Positions 47,005 through 54,062 of a stretch of DNA of 64,000 bases are shown here, one piece after another. This DNA comes from Rhodopirellula sp. P2 (lineage in GTDB: Bacteria > Planctomycetota > Planctomycetia > Pirellulales > Pirellulaceae): contig NZ_CP118225.1 of NCBI RefSeq assembly GCF_028768465.1, positions 3,205,001 through 3,269,000 of the forward strand, written 5' to 3'. Under the pieces are notes generated by a model that was given only the letters and a program-made list of their open reading frames with translations, had not been told where the DNA came from and did no database searches. A program made the position numbers and the translations under genes. The first letter of the stretch is position 1. Every line of letters begins with the position of its first letter.

Positions 47005-47164
47005 GTCTTCTCGAAACCGCTTGGCGAGGTCAGAGTGAAAGCGAGTGAGCGTGGCCTTTTTTTGAAGTCATCGTCGAGTTCCTGACGAGGGAGTGAAGTG
47101 AAAGACAGGGGACACCATAATCACCGAAGCAGTCTCCACCCCAACCCCGCCGCAAAGCGGCTCA

Positions 47165-47302
47165 CTTGAACATGGTTTTTACGCTAAGGCCTTCGGCACA
47201 CCTTCCACGTTTGGCCACGCGGGCCGGCACTGGTACAATCTCTCGTAATTCAAACATCGCTCGCTTCGTTCAGGGCGGTGTCGTAAAAACCTTCCGTTAG
47301 GC
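47165..47302 (+). repeat. attC-like site 6 (138 bp)
   Basis: R'' CTTGAAC at 47165, R' GTTAGGC at 47296, standard long arms. Ends the large IS-bearing cassette 6. Confidence 0.85.
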
Positions 47303-47316
47303 GACCTAGATTCAAC

Positions 47317-47670
47317 GTGCCGCTTACCCCTGACGACATCACGGACTACTTGGCAGGTGACCGCGAACCAATCCTGCGATTGTCGTATACCGATTCCACT
47401 TCGGTTGTGACCCTGCATCGGTCTACACCCACCGAGATTCTCGCGACTATCCCACGAGATGCGCATCCCGACTCGGCCCCTTTCGACATCCAGCTGGCAC
47501 TGGCTTCGGAACATTGCGACGCTCCGTTTACGTTTGGCCCCGATGCATTCCTCGTCACAATTTCCTCGCGACATCAAGTTTGGGCAATCATCAAGATTTC
47601 ATGCAACCACTTGAACTGGACTGACATCGACCAACTCCACGTCGCTTTCACTGATCCGCCGGTCGCCTAA
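47317..47670 (+). CDS. Cassette 7 protein, unknown function
   Basis: 117 residues in cassette 7 (47297-47869), starting at GTG 47317, 20 bases after the crossover. Small soluble acidic protein: MPLTPDDITDYLAGDREPIL, TEILATIPRDAH, VWAIIKISCNHLNW. Its TAA stop is formed by the R'' box (GCCTAAC). Cassette ends are exact reverse complements over 11 bases. No family recognised. Confidence 0.6.
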   Translation: MPLTPDDITDYLAGDREPILRLSYTDSTSVVTLHRSTPTEILATIPRDAHPDSAPFDIQLALASEHCDAPFTFGPDAFLVTISSRHQVWAIIKISCNHLNWTDIDQLHVAFTDPPVA

Positions 47671-47875
47671 CATGGTTTTTACGCAAAGTCGCGGCTGTCG
47701 TTGTTGGAGAGTCTTTCGGTGGGCAAAGTTCAATCGCTTCGGTCACGTTCCCTCTGGTGCCAGCCCGCGATCGCCTTCGCTGTTTGGCGACGAGCGTTGG
47801 CCTTGGTAGAACCTTTCTTAGTTCAATGTCGTTCTCTTCGTTTGGGAACGGCGACGTAAAAACCTTCCGTTAGGC
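47665..47875 (+). repeat. attC-like site 7, extended type (211 bp)
   Basis: R'' GCCTAAC at 47665, R' GTTAGGC at 47869, outer arms as in the 136-bp type, but the central part is about 75 bp longer, with GTTGTTGGAGAGTC and CCCGCGATCGCCTTCGCTG. Related central sequence survives at about 54.5-54.6 kb. Confidence 0.82.
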
Positions 47876-47891
47876 GACTCAACCGACTCTG

Positions 47892-48170
47892 ATGCTGAAG
47901 TTTCTACGGTCAATTTTCCTTGGCGATCCCCCGACGCAACATGAGATTGCTGCCCGTGATGCGTTCGCGAACCTCTATCCCGATCGTCGTTTCCTGCGCA
48001 TGAATTTGGCTTCGGACGAGGAATCTCGTTTCGTCTTTCGACTATTTTATTCCGGTGGAAAACCGAATCCGTATGCAATCTTCTTCGTCGATAAGGAAAC
48101 TCTGGTCGCGACTGAACTCAACCCAAAGAAAGCTCGGCGATCGAAGTACGGGATCCGACGTTACAGGTAA
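47892..48170 (+). CDS. Cassette 8 protein, unknown function
   Basis: 92 residues in cassette 8 (47870-48235, the smallest complete cassette), ATG 22 bases after the crossover. Basic C-terminus (NPKKARRSKYGIRRYR); central FVFRLFYSGGKPNPYAIFFV predicts a beta hairpin. No family recognised. Ends match exactly as reverse complements over 10 bases. Confidence 0.6.
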   Translation: MLKFLRSIFLGDPPTQHEIAARDAFANLYPDRRFLRMNLASDEESRFVFRLFYSGGKPNPYAIFFVDKETLVATELNPKKARRSKYGIRRYR

Positions 48171-48179
48171 CGCAACGTC

Positions 48180-48241
48180 GCCTAACTATTTAGGATTTGG
48201 GGTCAGCGAGGTACGAGCCTGAACCCAAATCCTTGTTCAAG
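48180..48241 (+). repeat. attC-like site 8, short type (62 bp)
   Basis: R'' GCCTAAC at 48180, R' GTTCAAG at 48235. The interior is identical to the short sites at 44679 and 51398. Confidence 0.8.
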
Positions 48242-48698
48242 GCGAGTCGCTTTGTGGCGTCCCCTGGGGCAAGAAGTGCTGCGTGGAAGTGATCCCGCCT
48301 GCTGCCAGGGCCCCCTAGTGTTTTTAGATTCGGCGTGGGGACAGCGAACTGAAACGGCGAAAAAACCAACGATTGGCAGTGTTTTTGAATCGACTCGCCA
48401 CTGAGAAGACACACCTTCCCCGAGCGCAGAACGAATCAATCGCAAAACGGATCAGTCAAATCAGGTCGTGGGGGGCGATGACATCGACGAAGCTTGCACC
48501 ATCCAAGAAACCTTGATTCCTTCAATTGCCGACCCTGGGTGTTCAAGAGCATCACGATCGTGACGCCGACGACTCGGTGAGGTGAGTCATCGCACGCGGT
48601 CTCGGTGTAGCGGTCCCACATTCTATCCCGCAACAACCTCGTTTCAATCGTCCAGTCCGATGTCGCTGCCAACCCGCCGCAAAGCGGCTCACTTGAAC
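48236..48698 (+). repeat. Cassette 9 body, duplicated, without a rightward gene
   Basis: 463 bp identical to 51454-51916. No convincing frame reads in the cassette direction. The best candidate is a leftward frame at 48436-48672 (78 residues, starting MAATSDWTIETRLLRDRMWD), which has reasonable composition but no family. It may be a cassette remnant, a non-coding cassette or one carrying a reverse gene. Ends: TTCAAGGCGAGTCGC and GCGGCTCACTTGAAC, imperfect reverse complements. With its site the cassette runs to 48893. Confidence 0.75.
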
Positions 48699-48899
48699 AT
48701 GGTTTTTACGCAAGGCCGCGGCTTCGTCGTTGGAGAGTCGTTTGGTTTGTCATGCCGATCGCTTTGATGACGCATTCTGGTTTGCCACGCCGCGGACACC
48801 GCCTCTTTGGAAACGTCGTTTCTTTTTGGTAAACTGATTGGTGTTGCGGCGCTTGTTGGCTTCGGAGAGAAGCGGTGTCGTAAAAACCTTCCGTTAGGT
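48692..48899 (+). repeat. attC-like site 9, extended type (208 bp)
   Basis: R'' CTTGAAC at 48692, R' GTTAGGT at 48893, outer arms GGTTTTTACG/CGTAAAAACC. The central part is enlarged as in site 7 but diverged. Confidence 0.82.
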
Positions 48900-48910
48900 G
48901 ACACAGTCTG

Positions 48911-49579
48911 TTGAAGAATCAATCCCGTCTCCGAGCACTCGTTACGCTGATAGTCGCAGTGGCGATTCTCTACTTCACAATCGGTGGCATCCTCTGTGCG
49001 ATCGGGTGGTACGACATCAAATGGTACGCGATCGTTGGCGGAATCGTTGGCAGCATCGCTAGTACGCTTGGATTGATTTCACTTTCACGACCTGCGCTCC
49101 AGCAATCAGACCTCGACGCAATCGAGATTGACTCCCTGAAGAAAATCGCAGCTGCTTCTGAAGACATCGAGGCATTGGAAGCTCGACGCACAACGCAACA
49201 GGAACAGATTGCAACGCTTGAACAACAAAAAGGTGAAATGGAAATACTGGTTCAGCGTGCCAGCCTCAGCTTGTTCCTTCAGGAACAACACAGACACCAC
49301 AGCGACAGAATCGCCAAGGCGATTAAGAAGAGTCCGTCCATCACACAATCGCTAGACGAACTCGCTCGCATCAAAGAGAAAATCGACGCCCTCGAAACGG
49401 AAATCGAAACTGATCCAAACGTCGAACTTCTGCGTTCGGTTATCAACTCTGCCAAATCGCCAACCAGAGACGATGACTGGGTTGATGATGTGCCTCATCC
49501 ATTTCGCGCATACGTACGACTTCTGCGTCGTGTAGCCGAAACGCTTGCGGAATCCATGAAACTCGTCATCCGGCCGTAG
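48911..49579 (+). CDS. Cassette 10 membrane protein with coiled coil
   Basis: 222 residues in cassette 10 (48894-49713), TTG start 17 bases after the crossover. Two transmembrane helices near the N-terminus (about residues 9-32 and 39-58) are followed by a long coiled coil (about 65-170: SLKKIAAASEDIEALEARRT and LEQQKGEMEILVQRASLSLF) and a charged C-terminal tail. It is anchored in the inner membrane with the coiled coil probably cytoplasmic. No family recognised. Ends match as reverse complements over 12 bases. Confidence 0.7.
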   Translation: MKNQSRLRALVTLIVAVAILYFTIGGILCAIGWYDIKWYAIVGGIVGSIASTLGLISLSRPALQQSDLDAIEIDSLKKIAAASEDIEALEARRTTQQEQIATLEQQKGEMEILVQRASLSLFLQEQHRHHSDRIAKAIKKSPSITQSLDELARIKEKIDALETEIETDPNVELLRSVINSAKSPTRDDDWVDDVPHPFRAYVRLLRRVAETLAESMKLVIRP

Positions 49580-49583
49580 TGTC

Positions 49584-49719
49584 ACCTAACATGGTTTTTA
49601 CGCAAGGGCCTGCGGCACACCTTCGTCGTTTGGCAACGTGCGATGGCGTTGGTACAATTTCATTTGTTCTGAATCGTTCGCTTCGTTGAGGGCGGTGTCG
49701 TAAAAACCTTCCGTTAGTG
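49584..49719 (+). repeat. attC-like site 10 (136 bp)
   Basis: R'' ACCTAAC at 49584 (fits RYYYAAC), R' GTTAGTG at 49713, standard long arms. Ends cassette 10. Confidence 0.85.
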
Positions 49720-49748
49720 GACACAGACTATTGGCAGATCGAGAGGCA

Positions 49749-50129
49749 ATGAACCGCGTACTGCGCGACCGCGTGATTCCGGTGTTGCGTGAACGCGGGT
49801 TCCGTGGCTCAATGCCTCACTTCCGTTGCGTTGTGGACGACACGTTGCGGTTGCTGACCTTTCAATTCCGCTCCTCTGGCGGGTCATTCGTTGTCGAGCT
49901 TGGGTGCTGTCCTGCGGACGATTTCACGACGTCCTATGGTGCGGTCGTGCCGCAATCCAAAATGAACGTCACCTACCTCGGCGCACGATCCCGATTTCGA
50001 CTTGGCGCGGCGGATACGATCGGCGACCACTGGTTCGACTTCGCTGGACGAGACGATGGTTGCAATCTATGCGGTACCGAGGTGCTTGCGTTTCTTGACT
50101 CAGATGGAGACCGCCTTTGGAGCGTCTAG
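49749..50129 (+). CDS. DUF4304-like protein, cassette 11 copy
   Basis: 126 residues from ATG 49749 (132 from TTG 49731). The gene and its 5' cassette end are identical to the copy at 44294-44674, so the duplication is recent. Here the R'' box is followed by a 136-bp attC-like site, whereas the other copy has the 62-bp type. Family assignment rests on the pattern VIPVLRERGFRGS and the strand order. Function unknown. Confidence 0.7.
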   Translation: MNRVLRDRVIPVLRERGFRGSMPHFRCVVDDTLRLLTFQFRSSGGSFVVELGCCPADDFTTSYGAVVPQSKMNVTYLGARSRFRLGAADTIGDHWFDFAGRDDGCNLCGTEVLAFLDSDGDRLWSV

Positions 50130-50133
50130 TGTC

Positions 50134-50269
50134 CGCTAACATGGTTTTTACGCTAGGCCTTCGGCACACCTTCCTTGGTTGGTCACGCGGGCTGGCATTG
50201 GTACAATTTCTCGAAGTTCAGACTCGCTCGCTTTGTTCAGGGCGGTGTCGTAAAAACCTTCCGTTAGCG
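50134..50269 (+). repeat. attC-like site 11 (136 bp)
   Basis: R'' CGCTAAC at 50134, R' GTTAGCG at 50263, standard long arms. Ends cassette 11 (49714-50263). Confidence 0.85.
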
Positions 50270-50281
50270 GACATAGCCTAA

Positions 50282-50770
50282 ATGGACTTCGACGCTTTTC
50301 GCCAGTTCGTCGAATCCAATATCGACTGGTTTCGTGGTCGTCTCCCCGAAACCGACGCCACGTTCACTGGCTACGAATCCGCCCTTGGCTGCCGCTTCCC
50401 AGCCTCAATCAGGTGGCTGCTCACGACACACGGCTATTGGCACGCAACCGGGATTCCGAATCTCGACGAATCCGTGACTCTTACTTTGCAATTGCGGCAA
50501 TCAATCGCGCTGCCGAACGACTTCGTTATCCTCGCGGATCACGGTGACGGCGGTGTAATCGTTCTTGATTCGTCGTCGCTAACAATGGGTGATGAATTCA
50601 CGATTCATGACGTCGATGCCGCCACGTTGCATGGACTCGATGTGAAACCATTCCCACCCGATATTGTCTATGATTCGTTCGGCCAATACGCCAAATCTGT
50701 TCTGGAATCCCAGCGATCAATAATTGACCCGCCGGATGTTGTGTACGACCCTCGGGCGTTTGGCGATTGA
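50282..50770 (+). CDS. SUKH (SMI1/KNR4-like) protein in cassette 12
   Basis: 162 residues in cassette 12 (50264-50926), ATG 18 bases after the crossover. The pattern TGYESALGCRFPASIRWLLT-HGY, then LPNDFVILADHGDGGVIVLD and a short acidic C-terminus, is that of the SUKH superfamily, whose members are mostly immunity proteins against contact-dependent or polymorphic toxins. No toxin gene is next to it, as expected for an orphan cassette immunity gene. R'' and the cassette's 5' end match with one mismatch. Confidence 0.78.
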   Translation: MDFDAFRQFVESNIDWFRGRLPETDATFTGYESALGCRFPASIRWLLTTHGYWHATGIPNLDESVTLTLQLRQSIALPNDFVILADHGDGGVIVLDSSSLTMGDEFTIHDVDAATLHGLDVKPFPPDIVYDSFGQYAKSVLESQRSIIDPPDVVYDPRAFGD

Positions 50771-50793
50771 CGCGTTTCCCGCAGTTCAATGTA

Positions 50794-50932
50794 CGCTAAC
50801 ATGGTTTTTACGCTGAGGCCCTTCGGGCACACCTTCCAAGTTGGTCACGCGGGCTGGCATTGTTACAATCTTTCGTAGTTCAGACAGCGCTCGCTTCGTT
50901 TAGGGCGGTGTCGTAAAAACCTTCCGTTGCAC
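50794..50932 (+). repeat. attC-like site 12 (139 bp)
   Basis: R'' ACGCTAAC (7-bp box from 50794), R' GTTGCAC at 50926, standard long arms. Ends cassette 12. Confidence 0.85.
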
Positions 50933-50943
50933 GTCAGAGTCTA

Positions 50944-51396
50944 ATGGCCAATGACACGTTAGACGTCCGCTTTGGTGACATCTCTCATGGGTGGTTGCCG
51001 ATCACCTTTGGCATTGCTGGCTCCGACGCGCTCGTTGACGCATCTGACGTTCCGTCTGATCCAATCGCTCCACTGGTTTCTCTTGCCCGGTTCCTGTTGT
51101 CGCCTGAACTTGGTTCGCGCGACGTGGAGTTCCACCTCGAACCCGAATACTGCACACTTACTGCTACCAAAACTGCTAACGGCTGCATTGACGTTCGGCT
51201 GACTCAACCGGGCTGTAACCTTTCCCACTCGGGTCTGTCACGCGTTGCAACCGCGACGCAAATCTGGTGCGCTCTTCGCGGGATCGAATCTGCCGTACAC
51301 ACCGCAATCGCCGACAAACAGTGGAGCTGGGACTTCCCTGCCACGCAAATGGACATGCTGTCCTCCGAGATTGAAACCACTAACGCAGCTCACTGA
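50944..51396 (+). CDS. Cassette 13 protein, unknown function
   Basis: 150 residues in cassette 13 (50927-51453), ATG 17 bases after the crossover. Soluble and acidic: MANDTLDVRFGDISHGWLPI, PLVSLARFLLSPELGSRDVE, then a predicted beta region LEPEYCTLTATKTANGCIDV and a C-terminal helix. No family recognised. Cassette ends are exact reverse complements over 12 bases. Confidence 0.62.
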   Translation: MANDTLDVRFGDISHGWLPITFGIAGSDALVDASDVPSDPIAPLVSLARFLLSPELGSRDVEFHLEPEYCTLTATKTANGCIDVRLTQPGCNLSHSGLSRVATATQIWCALRGIESAVHTAIADKQWSWDFPATQMDMLSSEIETTNAAH

Positions 51397-51397
51397 C

Positions 51398-51459
51398 GTG
51401 CAACTATTTAGGATTTGGGGTCAGCGAGGTACGAGCCTGAACCCAAATCCTTGTTCAAG
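51398..51459 (+). repeat. attC-like site 13, short type (62 bp)
   Basis: R'' GTGCAAC at 51398, R' GTTCAAG at 51453. Third copy of the short type, again followed by a cassette starting TTCAAGG. Confidence 0.8.
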
Positions 51460-51916
51460 GCGAGTCGCTTTGTGGCGTCCCCTGGGGCAAGAAGTGCTGC
51501 GTGGAAGTGATCCCGCCTGCTGCCAGGGCCCCCTAGTGTTTTTAGATTCGGCGTGGGGACAGCGAACTGAAACGGCGAAAAAACCAACGATTGGCAGTGT
51601 TTTTGAATCGACTCGCCACTGAGAAGACACACCTTCCCCGAGCGCAGAACGAATCAATCGCAAAACGGATCAGTCAAATCAGGTCGTGGGGGGCGATGAC
51701 ATCGACGAAGCTTGCACCATCCAAGAAACCTTGATTCCTTCAATTGCCGACCCTGGGTGTTCAAGAGCATCACGATCGTGACGCCGACGACTCGGTGAGG
51801 TGAGTCATCGCACGCGGTCTCGGTGTAGCGGTCCCACATTCTATCCCGCAACAACCTCGTTTCAATCGTCCAGTCCGATGTCGCTGCCAACCCGCCGCAA
51901 AGCGGCTCACTTGAAC
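51454..51916 (+). repeat. Cassette 14 body, duplicate of cassette 9
   Basis: 463 bp identical to 48236-48698, including the leftward frame (here 51654-51890). It is followed by a 137-bp attC-like site instead of the 208-bp type. No rightward gene seen. The cassette runs to 52040. Confidence 0.75.
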
Positions 51917-52046
51917 ATGGTTTTTACGCTAGGCCTTTGGCACACCTTCCTTGGTTGGTCACGCGGGCTGGCCTCGGCAAAATTTCTCGTAGTTCAGGCA
52001 TCGTTCGCTTCGTTGAGGGCGGTGTCGTCAAAACCTTTCGTTGGCG
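51910..52046 (+). repeat. attC-like site 14 (137 bp)
   Basis: R'' CTTGAAC at 51910, R' GTTGGCG at 52040. The right arm CGTCAAAACC has one substitution relative to the other long sites. Confidence 0.83.
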
Positions 52047-52090
52047 GTCACAAGTATGGATTAGCGTCTCAGAGACGCTACAATGGGAAT

Positions 52091-52324
52091 ATGGACACAC
52101 AATCACAACAACTGCTGGCTACGGCGCTCGGTATGCCAGAGTCTGACCGTGCGGCTCTGGCGGCGTCGCTGCTCAGGAGCCTCGATCCTGCCGATGACCC
52201 GCAGGCTGACGCTGCTTGGGCGGCTGAAATTCAGCGACGCATTGAGTCCATCGACAATGGCACAGCGGAATTACGGCCATGGGATGACGTGATGTCAGAA
52301 ATGCGACAGCGCCGCGGTGGATGA
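52091..52324 (+). CDS. Antitoxin of a RelB/addiction-module type
   Basis: 77 residues in cassette 15 (52041-52757). The start ATG 52091 gives the typical short antitoxin N-terminus; upstream frame sequence reads through the attC-like site and is not coding. LATALGMPESDRAALAASLL followed by a Trp/Glu-rich region (AWAAEIQRRIESIDNG, ELRPWDDVMSEMRQ) matches the putative addiction-module component family. The 3' end overlaps the toxin gene by eight bases, giving one translational unit inside one cassette. Confidence 0.85.
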   Translation: MDTQSQQLLATALGMPESDRAALAASLLRSLDPADDPQADAAWAAEIQRRIESIDNGTAELRPWDDVMSEMRQRRGG

Positions 52325-52625
52325 TCTTCCGTTTTGGTTTCACCCCGATGCTAATGCTGAGGCGCTCGCCGCTCATGATCGGTATTTCGAGGTGCGTCCA
52401 GAACTAGCCGAAGATTTCGAGGCTGAACTTGAGCGATCACGCCGGGGCATTGCGCGCAGTCCACAGGCTTGGCCTGCGTACCTGTTTGGCACTCAGAGAT
52501 ACTTGATGAAAAGGTTTCCGTTCTTCATCGTCTTCCGAGTGACCGATGTCCGCATTGAAATCGTCGCAATTGCGCACGAGCGTCAGCGTCCCGGATACTG
52601 GGCAGACCGATCGGCAACCCAGTGA
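52317..52625 (+). CDS. RelE/ParE-type toxin
   Basis: 102 residues from GTG 52317. RelE/ParE fold pattern: FHPDANAEALAAHDRYFEVR, FEAELERSRRGIARSPQAWP, the strand RYLMKRFPFFIVFRVTD and the C-terminal IEIVAIAHERQRPGYW. RelE-type members cleave mRNA and ParE-type ones act on gyrase; which applies here is unclear. A toxin-antitoxin pair in a cassette is expected to stabilise the array against cassette loss. The stop is four bases before the R'' box. Confidence 0.87.
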   Translation: MDDLPFWFHPDANAEALAAHDRYFEVRPELAEDFEAELERSRRGIARSPQAWPAYLFGTQRYLMKRFPFFIVFRVTDVRIEIVAIAHERQRPGYWADRSATQ

Positions 52626-52626
52626 C

Positions 52627-52763
52627 CGCCAACATGGTGTTTACGCTAGGCCTTCGGCACACCTTCCTTGGTTGGTCTTGCGGACTGGCATTGGTACAAT
52701 TGCTCGTAGTTCAAACATCGTCCGCTTCGTTTAGGGCGGTGTCGTAAAAACCTTTCGTTGTCG
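52627..52763 (+). repeat. attC-like site 15 (137 bp)
   Basis: R'' CCGCCAAC (7-bp box from 52627), R' GTTGTCG at 52757. The left arm is GGTGTTTACG, one base off the consensus. Cassette 15 ends match over 12 bases. Confidence 0.83.
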
Positions 52764-52785
52764 GACCTCAGTCAAAAGGAATGCT

Positions 52786-52998
52786 ATGGACCCTTTTCCA
52801 CCGATGGATCGTTCGGTTACTAAGCTAACGACGCTGGACCAACAGGGACTCGACTCAGGCGTTCCGAACGCAACACCGGCAGAGCGATTGCTGATGGTTT
52901 GGCCTCTGACACTAACCGCTTGGTCATTCAAGGAGCCAAACGTTGTTCAACCCCGACTTCAAAGACATGTTGCTCGCGTTATCCGACGCGAAGATTGA
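52786..52998 (+). CDS. Small protein upstream of a nucleotidyltransferase
   Basis: 70 residues in cassette 16 (52758-53534), ATG 28 bases after the crossover. The pattern LTTLDQQGLDSGVPNATPAE-RLL followed by NVVQPRLQRHVARVIRRED resembles the short proteins that precede AbiEii-like nucleotidyltransferases in many genomes, where the pair behaves as a toxin-antitoxin unit. It overlaps the downstream gene by 56 bases in another phase. Confidence 0.6.
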   Translation: MDPFPPMDRSVTKLTTLDQQGLDSGVPNATPAERLLMVWPLTLTAWSFKEPNVVQPRLQRHVARVIRRED

Positions 52999-53391
52999 TT
53001 TTCTGCTTGTTGGTGCGTACGCTGTCGCGGCACATGGCCATCCACGCGCCACGGGGGACCTCGATCTTTGGGTTCGTCCAGATTCCGACACTGCATCTCG
53101 CGTCTATCGCGTCCTCGCCGACTTTGGAGCACCACTGCACGACTAACCGTTGACGACTTGGCCAAACCTGGCATGGTCTTTCAGATCGGTGTCGAACCGT
53201 CCCGGATTGACATTCTCACGGCAATCTCTGGCGTTGGCTTCGATGATGCATGGGCCAATCGGCTTTCCATTGTAATGGACGGCATTCAACTCTGCGTGAT
53301 TGGCCGCGACGATTTGATTGTCAACAAACGAGTTTGTGGACGCCCCAAAGATATTGCAGATGCTGAAACTCTCGATCCAACCGATTCGTAG
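52943..53391 (+). pseudogene. Frameshifted nucleotidyltransferase (AbiEii/DUF6036-like)
   Basis: The first 67 residues (MFNPDFKDMLLALSDAKIDF, LLVGAYAVAAHGHPRATGDL, DLWVRP) hold the nucleotidyltransferase signature G-A-Y/A...D-x-D. The frame stops at TAA 53144-53146. The rest of the protein continues in another phase from about 53149 (TVDDLAKPGMVFQIGVEPSR, IDILTAISG, NKRVCGRPKDIADAETL), which is the normal C-terminal half. Removing two bases near 53144 would restore one protein of about 148 residues. It is a recent frameshift or, less likely, programmed. Confidence 0.8.
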
Positions 53392-53401
53392 CGCGACGGT
53401 C

Positions 53402-53540
53402 CGCCAACATGGTGTTTACGCGGAGGCCCTTCGGGCACACCTTGGCTCTTTGGCAATGGGCCATGGCCTTGGTGCAACTCTTGTAGTTCAGGCATCGCTT
53501 GCTTCGTTCAGGGCGGTTTCGCAAAAACCTTCCGTTGTCC
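53402..53540 (+). repeat. attC-like site 16 (139 bp)
   Basis: R'' CGCCAAC at 53402, R' GTTGTCC at 53534. Left arm GGTGTTTACG and right arm CGCAAAAACC each differ from consensus by one base, so the arms now mispair at two places. Confidence 0.82.
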
Positions 53541-53600
53541 GCCGAACCTCCGTCCTGATTCCGTGTCTTGCTTGCACCCAACTTCTTCCGAGCTTGACCC

Positions 53601-54062
53601 ATGATTGCGTTTTACGTTCCCTCCGATGGATACGGATTCCTGTGCAACTTTTCTGCACACGGTTTCACGCTCGACGACCGCTACTGGCCCACGGTGGAAC
53701 ACTATTTCCAAGCACAAAAGTTTGCTGGCTCCGATCACGAAGAACGTATTCGTGTTTCGCGAACCCCAAAAGAAGCCAAGAATCTTGGGCAAACACGGAA
53801 GCTGCCTCTTCGACCGGACTGGGAGGACGTAAAGGTTGACGTCATGCGCAACGCACTGATGGCCAAATTCACCACTCATTCAGACTTGCGTGACGCTCTG
53901 CTGGCAACGGGCGACGAGGAGCTCGTTGAGAACGCCCCAACCGACTACTTCTGGGGCTGCGGTAAACTTGGCGGTGGGCAGAACATGCTCGGCAAGTTGC
54001 TAATGGAAACTCGCCAAGTGTCGCGTGCTGGAGAGCGGGACTCCAGTTCTTTCGGAGGATAA
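53601..54062 (+). CDS. NADAR family protein (YbiA-like)
   Basis: 153 residues in cassette 17 (53535-54188), ATG 66 bases after the crossover, an unusually long leader. NADAR motifs: GYGFLCNFSAHGFTLDDRYW, PTVEHYFQAQKF, ALMAKFTTHSDLRDALLATG, the YFWGCG box and GQNMLGKLLMETR. Family members hydrolyse the N-glycosidic bond of riboflavin-pathway intermediates or ADP-ribosyl-like groups, and several lie in NAD- or ADP-ribose-related conflict systems. Catalytic Glu and Trp positions appear present. Its TAA stop is in the R'' box. Confidence 0.88.
   Translation: MIAFYVPSDGYGFLCNFSAHGFTLDDRYWPTVEHYFQAQKFAGSDHEERIRVSRTPKEAKNLGQTRKLPLRPDWEDVKVDVMRNALMAKFTTHSDLRDALLATGDEELVENAPTDYFWGCGKLGGGQNMLGKLLMETRQVSRAGERDSSSFGG

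Larger units (their letters stand above)
44741..47164 (-). mobile_element. IS91-family element occupying cassette 6
   Basis: Cassette 6 (44735-47296) is 2562 bp and contains, reading leftwards, a tyrosine recombinase gene overlapped by an IS91-type transposase gene, a pairing known for one branch of IS91 elements. The cassette shares its first 20 bases (TTCAAGGCGAGTCGCTTTGT) and its last 25 (ending GCGGCTCACTTGAAC) with cassettes 9 and 14 but not the interior, so the element probably replaced or inserted into a cassette of that type. Exact IS ends could not be fixed; GGGGACAC occurs near both sides (44758 and 47108). Confidence 0.6.

Noticed and set aside
48190..48445. Leftward frames of 74 and 80 residues covering attC-like site 8 (also at 51408-51663)
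   Set aside because: They end inside the recombination site, and their shared C-termini simply reflect the repeated site sequence.
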